Below are positions 19,001 through 27,425 of a stretch of DNA of 64,000 nt, one piece after another (position 1 is the stretch's first letter; every line of letters begins with the position of its first letter). Location of the stretch: contig NZ_CP104965.1 of NCBI RefSeq assembly GCF_025452235.1, positions 930,001 to 994,000 of the forward strand, read 5' to 3'. This DNA is from Devosia neptuniae (GTDB lineage: Bacteria; Pseudomonadota; Alphaproteobacteria; Rhizobiales; Devosiaceae). Under the pieces are notes generated by a model. The model worked only from the letters and a program-made list of their open reading frames with translations, made no database searches and was not told the DNA's origin. A program made the translations under genes and the position numbers.

Positions 19001-19483
19001 ATGGCCATTATGTCCGACAAGAAATTCTATCTCAAATTCGTCGATGCCAATGTGAAGGGCATCATTACGCTTTATTGGGACCATGCCCCCAAGACCTGCG
19101 AAGCCCTGTGGAATGCGCTCGAAACGCCGATCCAGTGGAAGGCCACCCACGCCATGTTCTCGGGCCCCGAGATCATGATGGGCCTGCCCGAAACGCATCG
19201 CAATTTCGACCCCACCGCCCTGCCGCCGGAAAACCAGACCATCATTCCCGAAGTGGGCGAGCTGCTCTGGTATTATCAGCCCAAGAACTTCTTCAAGATC
19301 GACCCGAGCGAGTTCTGGGAGATCGGCATGTTCTACGGCGTTGGTGGCCGCACATTCGGCCCCACGGGTTGGATTCCGTGCACCTATTTCGGCAAGATGA
19401 CGGAAAATCTGGAAGCCGTTGCCGAGCAGTGCCGCCTGATCCGCATTGAAGGCGCCAAGACCGTTGAAATCGGCCGCCTCTAA
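19001..19483 (+). CDS. DUF3830 family protein
   Basis: A 160-residue cytoplasmic protein of the DUF3830 family, small proteins with a cyclophilin-like beta-barrel and no established biochemical function. Characteristic parts are ITLYWDHAPKTCEALWNAL near the N-terminus and EIGMFYGVGGRTFGPTGW in the second half. ATG 19001 and 19010 are both possible and neither has a clear ribosome site. It is 49 bases upstream of the polyamine-type binding protein and almost certainly co-transcribed with it, so a role linked to the transported compound is likely. Confidence 0.8.
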   Translation: MAIMSDKKFYLKFVDANVKGIITLYWDHAPKTCEALWNALETPIQWKATHAMFSGPEIMMGLPETHRNFDPTALPPENQTIIPEVGELLWYYQPKNFFKIDPSEFWEIGMFYGVGGRTFGPTGWIPCTYFGKMTENLEAVAEQCRLIRIEGAKTVEIGRL

Positions 19484-19532
19484 GACAGTCGGCCGGGCGA
19501 GGGCCCGGCCAAATTTCAGCAAGGGAACGCAA

Positions 19533-20567
19533 ATGAAAGCAACACTCGGTACGGCCGTTCTGGGCCTCTCGGCCCTGCTCGGCACCACTGCCTTCGCGCA
19601 GGACAATACGCTCACCATCAATTCCTTCGGCGGCGCGTATGAAGAGGCGCATCGCGCCTGTGTCATCACCCCGTTCGAGGCCGCCACCGGCGCCAAGGTC
19701 AATGTCGTCACCGCCTATTCGGCCGACGCCTTTGCCCAGCTGCGCGCCCAGAAGGCAGCGCCGCAATTCGACGTGATCCATTTTTCGGGCGGCCAGGAAA
19801 TCGTTGCTGCAGCTGAGGGGCTGCTGGCGCCGATCGACAAGGCGAGCCTGAGCAATGCCGCCGATCTCTACGATTTCGCCAAGGCGGACCTGGCCAATGG
19901 CCAGGGTCCGGCCTATTCCATCGCCGCGATTGGCCTCGTGTTCAACACCGAAGCGGTGCCGGCTGCGCCCACCAAATGGACCGATCTGCTCAACCCTGAA
20001 TATGGCGAGCATCTGGTGCTCACCGACATTTCCAACGGCTATGGCATGCTGAGCTTTCTGATGCTCAACCAGGTCGAAGGCGGGGATCTGAGCAATATCC
20101 AGCCGGGGCTCGATGCCGTCGGCAAGCTGCTCGATGCCGGTGCGGTGGTCGTCTCGACGTCGCCCGAAATCCAGCAGGAATTCGCCCAGAACGACGCCTG
20201 GATCGCGCCTTATGCGTCCGACTATGCGTTCACTTTGCGCAAGGCGGGCCTGCCCTCCGGGTTCGTGCAGGGCGAAGAAGGCACCCCTGCGAGCTATATC
20301 ACGGCAAATCTGGTGGCCGGCCGGCCGAACAATGAACTGGCGCTGAAGTTCATCGATCTCGAAATCTCGGCCGAGGCCCAAAAGTGCTTTGCCGAAGCGC
20401 TGCGCTATTCGCCCACCAATGCCAAGACCGAACTGAGCCCCGAAGTCGCCGCTGACGTGGCCTATGGCGAGGCGGGCGTGGCCGGGTTGATCCGGTTTGA
20501 TCCGGCAACCATCGAAGCCCATCGCACAGCTTGGGTGGAAGAGTGGAACAAGGCGATCGCCCGCTAG
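19533..20567 (+). CDS. ABC transporter substrate-binding protein, polyamine/opine type
   Basis: A 344-residue periplasmic binding protein of the PotD/YdcS class (SBP_bac_8-like). It has a Sec signal peptide (cleavage after TTAFA), then DNTLTINSFGGAYEEA, typical for spermidine/putrescine binders, and a C-terminal FIDLEISAEAQ segment. AAGGGA upstream fits ATG 19533. The cognate permeases and ATPase lie downstream after a 360-bp gap containing a strong terminator, so the binding protein can be made in excess. Substrate inferred as putrescine or a related amine from the neighbours. Confidence 0.88.
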   Translation: MKATLGTAVLGLSALLGTTAFAQDNTLTINSFGGAYEEAHRACVITPFEAATGAKVNVVTAYSADAFAQLRAQKAAPQFDVIHFSGGQEIVAAAEGLLAPIDKASLSNAADLYDFAKADLANGQGPAYSIAAIGLVFNTEAVPAAPTKWTDLLNPEYGEHLVLTDISNGYGMLSFLMLNQVEGGDLSNIQPGLDAVGKLLDAGAVVVSTSPEIQQEFAQNDAWIAPYASDYAFTLRKAGLPSGFVQGEEGTPASYITANLVAGRPNNELALKFIDLEISAEAQKCFAEALRYSPTNAKTELSPEVAADVAYGEAGVAGLIRFDPATIEAHRTAWVEEWNKAIAR

Positions 20568-20643
20568 GCGAGACAGATATCGGGGCTCCCGACAAAGGGA
20601 GGCCCGAATGGCTCTGCTGACGCCTGCCACGTCGGCATGACAC

Positions 20644-20678
20644 GATCCGGGCGAGGCACTCCCTCGCTTGCCCGGATC
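20644..20678 (+). repeat. Intergenic hairpin between binding protein and permease genes
   Basis: GATCCGGGC and GCCCGGATC form a perfect 9-bp stem, 34 bp wide in all, with further partial pairing in the loop. It directly precedes the terminator at 20682 and could protect the 3' end of the binding-protein mRNA. Confidence 0.6.
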
Positions 20679-20681
20679 GCA

Positions 20682-20724
20682 GGGCCTCTTCACCCCCAAC
20701 ATGAAGAGGCCCGCCCCTTTTTCT
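20682..20724 (+). terminator. Rho-independent terminator inside the polyamine ABC operon
   Basis: GGGCCTCTTCA pairs perfectly with TGAAGAGGCCC (11 bp) around a 9-base loop, followed by GCCCCTTTTTC. This is the strongest terminator in the window. It lies 115 bp after the binding-protein gene and 205 bp before the first permease. Confidence 0.85.
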
Positions 20725-20740
20725 CTGTTGCCGCCGCGGT

Positions 20741-20818
20741 GTCATCCCCGCGAAGCGGGGACCTCCGTTCAGCGGTGCAGAAGAAGAAAACGGAGGTTCC
20801 CACTTTCGCGGGAATGAC
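20741..20818. repeat. Palindromic intergenic element, GTCAT...ATGAC family
   Basis: Arms 20741-20769 and 20789-20818 are imperfect inverted repeats containing GTCATCCCCGCG at one end and CGCGGGAATGAC at the other, with a perfect inner ACCTCCGTT/AACGGAGGT stem. It resembles the elements at 7876, 18749, 25071 and 62859 in ends and layout. Confidence 0.75.
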
Positions 20819-20839
20819 CCGGAGATGTTAGATGGCAGG

Positions 20840-20895
20840 CACGACCTCGTGGTTCGACATCCTGAGCGTGTCGAAGGATCACCATGAGGTCTACT
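20840..20895. repeat. Palindromic repeat, ACCTCGTGGT type (long copy)
   Basis: ACCTCGTGGTTCGACA, a short loop, TGTCGAAGGATCACCATGAGGT (read in two halves around GATC), then CTACT. It shares its outer ends with 7807-7844, which lacks the inner TCGACA/TGTCGA stem loop. It is directly upstream of the permease gene. Confidence 0.7.
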
Positions 20896-20927
20896 GATGA
20901 AGCGCGACCCAAGGAAAACTGCACTTG

Positions 20928-21746
20928 ATGAATGACCGCACAGAAAACCTGCTGCTGGCCCTGCCGGGACTTCTGCTGCTGGTGCTCGCCTTCTTTCTGC
21001 CAATCGGGCAGATGCTGGTGCTTTCGGTGACGGGGCCGGAAGGTCCGCTGGCACCGTTTGCGCGGTTTTTGAGCGATCCCTATTATCTGGGCATTCTGTG
21101 GCGCACGGTGCGCCTGTCCTTCCTCATTACGCTGATCTGCGCCGCGATCGGGTTTCCGCTGGCCTATATCATGACCAAGGTGGGGCCGAGGCTGCGGCTA
21201 TGGTTGGTCGTCATGGTCATCCTGCCGCTGATGACCAGCGTGGTGGTGCGCACCTTTGGCTGGATGGTGCTGCTGAGCCGTAGCGGGCTGATCCCCGAAA
21301 TGCTGCGCGATATGGGCCTGGTGGGCCGCAATTTCGCTCTGATGCAGACCGAGACCGCCATTGTCATCGGCATGGTGCAGGTGTTGCTGCCCTTTATGGC
21401 GCTGTCGATTCTCGGGGTATTGACCCGGATCGATGGGCGGCTGGAAGAGGCCGCGCGCACCATGGGCTGCTCGTTCCTCCAGACTATTCGCATGGTGGTT
21501 TTGCCGCTGGCTTTGCCGGGGATCGTGGCGGGATCGCTGCTGTGTTTTACGCTCTCGGCCAGTTCCTTCGTCACGCCGAACCTGCTGGGTGGCACGCGCA
21601 TTCAGGTGCTGGCGGCCTCGATCTATAAATCGGTGACGACGACGCCCGACTGGCCCTTTGCGGCGGCGCAGGCGGTGATCCTGTTTGCCGGGATCGCATT
21701 GGTGCTGGTGCCCTATATCAAGATGACGGGGGCCAAGCATGGTTAA
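20928..21746 (+). CDS. ABC transporter permease, PotB/YdcU-like
   Basis: A 272-residue inner-membrane permease with six predicted helices and the ABC coupling motif EEAARTMGCSFLQTIRMVVLPLA. It pairs with the next gene as a heterodimer. ATG 20928 or the TTG just before it may be used; AAGGA lies upstream at either spacing. It is separated from its binding-protein gene by a terminator and two repeats but overlaps the second permease by 8 bases, so expression of the membrane part may need read-through or its own promoter. Confidence 0.9.
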   Translation: MNDRTENLLLALPGLLLLVLAFFLPIGQMLVLSVTGPEGPLAPFARFLSDPYYLGILWRTVRLSFLITLICAAIGFPLAYIMTKVGPRLRLWLVVMVILPLMTSVVVRTFGWMVLLSRSGLIPEMLRDMGLVGRNFALMQTETAIVIGMVQVLLPFMALSILGVLTRIDGRLEEAARTMGCSFLQTIRMVVLPLALPGIVAGSLLCFTLSASSFVTPNLLGGTRIQVLAASIYKSVTTTPDWPFAAAQAVILFAGIALVLVPYIKMTGAKHG

Positions 21747-22542
21747 GTCGGTTCCCACCTGGCTGCGCGTCCTGAGCGTGGTTTTCGTCGTGCTGACCGC
21801 GTTGATCCTGCTGGCGCCGCTGATCGTGGTGGTGGCCGTTTCGGTATCGGAAAGCCAGTTCATCGCCTTTCCGCCCAATGGGCTGAGCCTGCGCTGGTAT
21901 CAACAGGTGCTGTCGTCCAACGCCTATCTTGGCGCGGGGTGGATCAGTATCCAGATCGCTGTGATGGTCACGGTGCTGGCGACGCTGATCGGGGGCGCGG
22001 CGGCCATTGCCATCCATCGCCGGCAATTGCCGTTTTCCGATGTGCTCGGCACGGTGTTCCTGTCGCCGCTGGTATTGCCCACCATCATCTATGCCATCGG
22101 CATGCTGATGTTCTGGAGCTCGGCCTTTGGGCCGGTGTCGCCGGTGACGCTGGCGCTCAGCCACACCATCATTGCCCTGCCCTATGTGGTGCGCACGACG
22201 CTGGCGGTGCTGGCCGAGTCCAATCCGTATCTGGAGGAAGCGGCGCGGACCATGGGCGCCAACCGGCTGCAGCGGCTGTGGTTCGTCGTCGTGCCGCAAT
22301 GCATTCCGGGGCTGGCGGCGGGGGCGTTTTTTGCCTTCAATATCTCGTTTGACGAGGCGGTGCTGTCGCTGTTCCTGCGCGGGCCGACGCTGACCACCCT
22401 GCCCGTGCAGATTTACGGCCAGATCGAATTCTCCCCCGATCCATCGGTGGCGGCGGTGTCCACCATCATGATTGCCCTGACTGTGGTGTTGATCTTCGTG
22501 ATCGACCGCATGCTGGGGCTGACCAAATTTGCGAGTGCCTGA
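21739..22542 (+). CDS. ABC transporter permease, PotC/YdcV-like
   Basis: A 267-residue six-helix permease and partner of the preceding gene, overlapping it by 8 bases. The coupling loop reads EEAARTMGANRLQRLWFVVVPQ. The N-terminal segment FPPNGLSLRWYQQVL is typical of PotC-type subunits. It ends 3 bases before the ATPase gene, indicating tight co-translation. Confidence 0.9.
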   Translation: MVKSVPTWLRVLSVVFVVLTALILLAPLIVVVAVSVSESQFIAFPPNGLSLRWYQQVLSSNAYLGAGWISIQIAVMVTVLATLIGGAAAIAIHRRQLPFSDVLGTVFLSPLVLPTIIYAIGMLMFWSSAFGPVSPVTLALSHTIIALPYVVRTTLAVLAESNPYLEEAARTMGANRLQRLWFVVVPQCIPGLAAGAFFAFNISFDEAVLSLFLRGPTLTTLPVQIYGQIEFSPDPSVAAVSTIMIALTVVLIFVIDRMLGLTKFASA

Positions 22543-22545
22543 CCC

Positions 22546-23589
22546 ATGGCCAATGTGCGCCTGACCTCGATTCAGAAATCCTTCGCCAAGACCGCGGTGT
22601 TGCATTCCATCTCGCTCGATATCGCCTCGGGCGAGTTCATCAGCCTGCTCGGGGCTTCGGGGTGCGGCAAGACCACCCTGCTGCGCATCGTGGCGGGGCT
22701 GGAAAGCGTCACCGCGGGCGCGGTGGAAATCGATGGCCGCGATGTGACGGGGCTGCCGCCGGAAAAGCGGGACATTGCCATGATGTTCCAATCCTATGCG
22801 CTGCTGCCGCATTTGAGCGTGGCGGAGAATGTGCGCTTTCCGCTGCGCATGCGGGGCATTGGCAATCGCGAGGAGCAGGCCGAACAGGTCAAGGCGGCGC
22901 TCGAAACCGTGCAGTTGGGGCATCTGGCCGAGCGCAAGCCGCGGCAACTCTCGGGCGGGCAGCAGCAGCGCGTGGCGCTGGCGCGGGCCATCGTTTCCAA
23001 GCCCAAGGTTTTGTTGCTGGATGAGCCGCTGAGCAATCTCGATGCCCGCCTGCGCGAGGATATGCAGGTGGAACTGATCGAAATTCACCAGCGGCTGGGG
23101 CTGACCACGATTTTCGTGACGCATGACCAGGAGGAGGCGCTGAGCCTGTCCGATCGGATCGTGCTGCTCAATGCCGGGCGGATCGAGCAGGAAGGCACGC
23201 CGGCGCAGATTTATAGCCAACCGGCGACGGGGTTTGCGTCGAATTTCATTGGGTCGGCGAATCTTTTGCCCGCCGAGATCGTGGAAGGGCCGGATGGCCC
23301 GGTGGCGCGTTTTGGCGATGGGCAGGAACTGGCTTTGGCCAAAAGTGAGACGGCGCGGGGGACTGCGACGGTCGCTTTGCGGCAGGAGGATTTGAGCCTG
23401 TCGGCCGAGGGCAATGGCCCCAAGGCCAAGGTGCGTACGCGCGTGTTTCTGGGGGCGCGCAATCGCTATGTGATGAGCCTGGCCGGTCATCCGCTGCGGG
23501 CGCTGACCGCCAATGATCTTGATTTTACCGATGGGCAGGAGGTGAGCCTCGCCATCGATCCCGCACGCATCCGCATCATCCGCGACTAA
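22546..23589 (+). CDS. ABC transporter ATP-binding protein, PotA/YdcT-like
   Basis: A 347-residue ATPase energising the polyamine-type importer. Walker A is GASGCGKTT, the signature is LSGGQQQRVALARA, Walker B is VLLLDEPLSNLD, followed by the H-loop FVTHDQEEAL. A C-terminal TOBE domain (about 270-345) is present, as in PotA/MalK-type subunits. It follows the second permease directly and precedes the aldehyde dehydrogenase by 14 bases. Confidence 0.92.
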   Translation: MANVRLTSIQKSFAKTAVLHSISLDIASGEFISLLGASGCGKTTLLRIVAGLESVTAGAVEIDGRDVTGLPPEKRDIAMMFQSYALLPHLSVAENVRFPLRMRGIGNREEQAEQVKAALETVQLGHLAERKPRQLSGGQQQRVALARAIVSKPKVLLLDEPLSNLDARLREDMQVELIEIHQRLGLTTIFVTHDQEEALSLSDRIVLLNAGRIEQEGTPAQIYSQPATGFASNFIGSANLLPAEIVEGPDGPVARFGDGQELALAKSETARGTATVALRQEDLSLSAEGNGPKAKVRTRVFLGARNRYVMSLAGHPLRALTANDLDFTDGQEVSLAIDPARIRIIRD

Positions 23590-23603
23590 CCGGAATTCCC
23601 GAC

Positions 23604-25034
23604 ATGACTTATGAAACCCGCCTCTTCATCAATGGCGCCTATATGGCCGGCAATGGGCCGGCTTTGCCGAGCCACGAGCCGGCGACGGGCAAGCTGCTCG
23701 CCGAGGTCGCCTCGGCCGATACGGGCCAGGTTGATCTGGCTGTCACCACCGCCCATGCGGCTTTTGCCAAATGGGGCAAGGCTACGCCCAAGGAGCGCAG
23801 CCGGGCGCTGTTGCGCATTGCCGACGCCATTGAGGCGCGGGCTGACGCCTTGGCCGACGTGGAATCGGTCAATGCCGGCAAGCCCTGGCGCTATGTGAAG
23901 GCGGGGGAATTGGCCAATGTGGCCGATGTGTTCCGCTATTTCGGCACGGCGGCGCGCAATGTGCCGGGCACACCGGCCAATGGTTTTCGGTCGAGCCGCC
24001 ATACGTCGATCCTGCGGCGCGATCCGCTGGGCGTGATCGCTTCGATTGCGCCGTGGAACTATCCGTTGCTGATGGCGGCCTGGAAGATCGCGCCGGCTGT
24101 GGCGGCGGGCAATACGGTCGTCATCAAGCCATCGGAGAATACGCCGCTGAGCCTGTTGTTCCTGGCCTCGATCCTGGCGGAATTCCTGCCCGAGGGGGTG
24201 GTCAATGTGGTGACCGGCGATGGCCCCAATGTGGGGCAGACGCTGATCACCCATCCCCTGGTGCGGATGATTTCGCTGACGGGCGATGTGCGCACGGGCC
24301 GCGCTGTGCTCAAGGCGGCGGCGGGCGACAGCATCAAGCGGACGCATCTGGAATTGGGCGGCAAGGCGCCGGTGATCGTTTGTGCCGATGCCGATGTGGA
24401 CAACCTGGTCGAGACGCTGCGCGAAGCCAGTTTCTACAATGCCGGGCAGGATTGCACGGCCGCTTGCCGGATTTTCGTGGACCAGAGCATTGCCCAGGAG
24501 GTGACCGACAAGCTTTCGGCCATGATCGGGAGCCTGGTCTATGGCGCGCCCGAGCGTGACGATGTCGAGTTTGGTCCGCTGATCACGGCCGCCCAGCGCG
24601 AGCGGGTGGCCGGGTTTGTTGACCGGGCGCGGCAGGCTGGCGGCGATATCGTGGCTGGGGGCAAGACGCCTGAGGGCGCGGGCTATTATTATGAGCCGAC
24701 GCTGGTTGCGGCGCCCATCACGACCGAGATCGTGCAGAAGGAAGTGTTTGGTCCGGTGCTGACCATTACCGCTTTCGACAATCCCGAGACGGCTTTGGGC
24801 TGGGCCAATGCGTCCGAATACGGGCTGGCCTCGTCGGTCTGGTCGCGGGACAGCACGCTAGCGATGAACCTGACCAATCGGCTGGAATATGGCGTGACCT
24901 GGGTCAATACCCATGGCGTGTTTGCCACCGAGATGCCGCATGGCGGGATGAAAAATTCGGGCTATGGCTCGGACCTCTCCATGCAGTCGCTGATCGATTA
25001 TACGCAGGTGCGGCACATTATGGTGGCGTCGTAG
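23604..25034 (+). CDS. Aldehyde dehydrogenase, probable gamma-aminobutyraldehyde dehydrogenase
   Basis: A 476-residue NAD-dependent aldehyde dehydrogenase. The general base is in HLELGGKAPVIVCADADVD and the nucleophile in NAGQDCTAACRI, the DCTA form found in PatD/YdcW-type aminobutyraldehyde and betaine-aldehyde dehydrogenases. As the last gene of a YdcSTUV-like transporter operon it mirrors the E. coli ydcSTUVW arrangement, where YdcW makes GABA from the putrescine-derived aldehyde. GABA would then feed gabTD in the same region. The transaminase or oxidase producing the aldehyde is not in the window. Confidence 0.87.
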   Translation: MTYETRLFINGAYMAGNGPALPSHEPATGKLLAEVASADTGQVDLAVTTAHAAFAKWGKATPKERSRALLRIADAIEARADALADVESVNAGKPWRYVKAGELANVADVFRYFGTAARNVPGTPANGFRSSRHTSILRRDPLGVIASIAPWNYPLLMAAWKIAPAVAAGNTVVIKPSENTPLSLLFLASILAEFLPEGVVNVVTGDGPNVGQTLITHPLVRMISLTGDVRTGRAVLKAAAGDSIKRTHLELGGKAPVIVCADADVDNLVETLREASFYNAGQDCTAACRIFVDQSIAQEVTDKLSAMIGSLVYGAPERDDVEFGPLITAAQRERVAGFVDRARQAGGDIVAGGKTPEGAGYYYEPTLVAAPITTEIVQKEVFGPVLTITAFDNPETALGWANASEYGLASSVWSRDSTLAMNLTNRLEYGVTWVNTHGVFATEMPHGGMKNSGYGSDLSMQSLIDYTQVRHIMVAS

Positions 25035-25070
25035 GGCAACCTCCGGATGGCCGCCGCTTCCTCCCCCATC

Positions 25071-25147
25071 GTCATTGCCCGGCTCGTCCGGGCAATCCAG
25101 CGATGCGGCGGCATCCCATGGATCACCCGGACGGGCCGGGTGGTGAC
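25071..25147. repeat. Palindromic intergenic element, GTCAT...GTGAC
   Basis: Arms of 29 bp at 25071-25099 and 25119-25147 are inverted repeats with about five mismatches; the outer ends are GTCATTGCCCGG and CCGGGTGGTGAC. The loop is 19 bp. It belongs to the same style as 20741 and 62859. Confidence 0.7.
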
Positions 25148-25242
25148 GGGGAGGAGAGATCGCATCCTCGCTCAAGCACCTGCAATTTCCGCTCCTAAGA
25201 AAAAGCACCCGAGATATGGCCAAGTCTGATAGAGGAAGCGCT

Positions 25243-26162
25243 ATGCGCATCCTCGACATGACGACCTTTGTCGCCTTGGCGCGGCACCGCCATTTTGGCC
25301 GTGCTGCCCAGGAATTGCATACGACCCAACCCGCCATTTCCATCCGCCTGGCCGCGATGGAGCAGGAATTCGGCTGCAAGCTGATGCATCGTACCGGCCG
25401 CGATTTCTCGCTGACACCGGGCGGCGAGCGGGTGCTGGAGACATTCCGGACGATCCTGGCCTCCTATGACAATCTCAAGCATGAGCTGGCCGACGAGAAC
25501 ACCCACGCCGCCAAGGTGGTGCGGATCGGGGCTATCGACTCGGTGTCATCGACCTGGATGACGCCGTTTGTGGAAGAGCTGCATGATGCTTTCCCCACGC
25601 TCAAGATCGAGCTGACGGTGGAGGGCACCAAGAGCCTCGTCGAGGGGATGAACAAGGGCGAGTTCGATGTGATCTTTGCCGTCGATCCGGCTATCGGCGA
25701 CAATTTCCGCAGCTTTACGTCCTGCGTGCTGCAGATGACCTGGGCCGGCTCGCCCAAGATCATCGATCCGGACCGGACCTATAGCGTGGACGATCTGGCT
25801 GACATGCCGATTATCACCTTTCCCAAGGACACCCCGCCCTATCGGATGATCGCGCCCTATTTCCAGGACGAGCAGGTGCTGGCGGGCAAATTGACCAGTT
25901 CCAATTCGCTCTATTCGATCATCAACCTCTTGATCGACGGGTTCGGCGTGGGTGCCATTCCCACGGTGACGATCAAGCGGGAGCTGAAGATGGGGCTGTT
26001 GCATCCCATTCGGGTGACCAAGCGCTTCCCCCCATGCCGATTATCGGCACCTATCAGGCGACGACCGAGACCGATCTGATCCGGCGGGTGGTGGAACAGG
26101 CAAGGCTGAGTGCGGCACTGTTTTGTGCGACGGTGGATCCGAGCATGGCCTGGGTGGATTGA
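25243..26162 (+). pseudogene. LysR family regulator with a C-terminal frameshift
   Basis: The N-terminal 262 or so residues form a normal LysR protein: an HTH around FGRAAQELHTTQPAISIRL and an effector domain running to LLHPIRVTKRFPP. At a run of six Cs (about 26028-26033) the frame is lost and the original frame would end at 26079 in unrelated sequence. Reading one base over gives a natural LysR C-terminus (PMPIIGTYQATTETDLIRRV...) ending at 26162. One missing C restores it. It may regulate the polyamine-type operon. ATG 25243 has GAGGAA upstream. Confidence 0.8.
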
Positions 26163-26210
26163 TGTTTGGCCCTTGGGGACCGTTCGTTGCTTGTGCCGTG
26201 TTGGTAATGG

Positions 26211-26231
26211 CCCTCGGCGCAAGCCCGAGGG
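26211..26231. terminator. Hairpin between convergent LysR and SURF1 genes
   Basis: CCCTCGG-CGCAAGC-CCGAGGG, a perfect 7-bp stem, lies 50 bp after the restored LysR stop. There is no T-tract on either side, so it is a weak terminator candidate. Confidence 0.4.
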
Positions 26232-26289
26232 AGACGCGGTGATTGTTGATGCTCTTAGTAGCTGTCTTATGCAGGCAGGGATTTGAGCC

Positions 26290-27015
26290 CTAAGCCCTGC
26301 CCCGCCGGTCCCATAGCACATAGCCAAACGCGGCGATCAGCATGGCTGAGAGGGCGAACCAGGTCAGGGCGTAGATCAGGTGATTGTTGGAGAAGGTGAG
26401 CACGGTGAGGCCGCCGATGGGATAGGCGTCGCTGTCGCGTTCGGCGTCGAGGAAGAAGGGGGCGATTGGGGATAGATTTTTTGCGGTGGCGATGGCTGTG
26501 ACGTCGCGGGAGAACCAGCGGTCGGATGCCGGGTCGTTGTTGCGCAGGAAAGCGCCACCGGGTTCGCTGACGCGCAGGAGACCGGTGATGGTTACATCGC
26601 CTTGGGGAGCGTCACGGGTGGCGGGGTCGCGGCGGTCGGGCGGGACGAAGCCGCGGTTGACCAGGACGGTGCCGTTTTGGGTGACCAATGGGGTCAGGAC
26701 CCAGAAGCCGCCGCCATAGGCGGTGACGGCCTGGACCAGGGTTTCTCTTGTGTTGTCGAAATGGCCGGTGACGCTGGCGTGGCGGTATTCGTCGGCGTCG
26801 GGATTAAAGCTGCTCCAGAAGGCCGGGTCCCCGGCGTCGATGGGGTCGGCGTGGACCCTTTCGTCGACGGCGGCGATCAGGGCGGTTTTCCAGGCCAGCC
26901 GCTCGAGCTGCCAGACGCCCAGGGCGGCGAAGCCGAGGGCGCCCAGCAGGGCGATGGTGCCGATGATCGTGAGCGCCCGGGGTGAGCGGGGGCGGCGCTC
27001 TGCCTGGTCGGTCAT
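26290..27015 (-). CDS. SURF1 family oxidase assembly protein
   Basis: A 241-residue membrane protein with one helix at each end (about 14-33 and 212-233) and a periplasmic domain between, the SURF1 topology. Family features are LGVWQLERLAWKTALI near the N-terminus and VNRGFVPP in the middle. SURF1 proteins help insert haem into haem-copper oxidases; here it is the last gene of the cyo operon, two bases after cyoD, so it probably serves the quinol oxidase. Confidence 0.93.
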   Translation of the reverse strand: MTDQAERRPRSPRALTIIGTIALLGALGFAALGVWQLERLAWKTALIAAVDERVHADPIDAGDPAFWSSFNPDADEYRHASVTGHFDNTRETLVQAVTAYGGGFWVLTPLVTQNGTVLVNRGFVPPDRRDPATRDAPQGDVTITGLLRVSEPGGAFLRNNDPASDRWFSRDVTAIATAKNLSPIAPFFLDAERDSDAYPIGGLTVLTFSNNHLIYALTWFALSAMLIAAFGYVLWDRRGRA

Positions 27016-27017
27016 GG

Positions 27018-27425
27018 CTACATCAGGTTGACCGGGTCCATGGTGTGGCCGGGCATCATATTGGTGTTGAGGTGGTACATGACCCAGAGCGAGCCCGAGA
27101 GGGCGATGACCACGACGATGATGGTGAAGATTGCCGCCATCATGGTCCAGCCGCCTTCCGAGCGGGTGTTCATGTGCAGGAAATAGATCATGTGCACCAG
27201 GATCTGCGCCACGCCGAAGGCCATGATGACCAGGGTGGTGATCATGGAGTCAGCGATGACATTGCCCATGACCAGCCAGAACGGAATGGCGGTGAGGATA
27301 ACCGAGAGGGCAAAGCCGGTGAGATAGGTCTTGCGGGTGCCATGGCTGTGGCCATCGCCGGTGACGCTCGGATTGGGATGGGCGTGGGCGGCCTGGGCCG
27401 GGGTGACGTGATCGTTCGTGCTCAT
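27018..27425 (-). CDS. cyoD: Cytochrome bo3-type quinol oxidase subunit IV
   Basis: A 135-residue subunit with a histidine-rich cytoplasmic tail (HAHPNPSVTGDGHSHG) and three helices. KTYLTGFALSVILTAIPFWLV and VHMIYFLHMNTRSEGGW (each quoted in part) are typical of CyoD. It assists assembly of subunits I and III. Its ATG overlaps the cyoC stop by 4 bases, indicating translational coupling. Confidence 0.93.
   Translation of the reverse strand: MSTNDHVTPAQAAHAHPNPSVTGDGHSHGTRKTYLTGFALSVILTAIPFWLVMGNVIADSMITTLVIMAFGVAQILVHMIYFLHMNTRSEGGWTMMAAIFTIIVVVIALSGSLWVMYHLNTNMMPGHTMDPVNLM

Noticed and set aside
21718..23490. 590-codon open frame antisense to the polyamine ABC permease and ATPase genes
   Set aside because: It is H/R/Q-rich without domains and covers two clearly real genes on the other strand.
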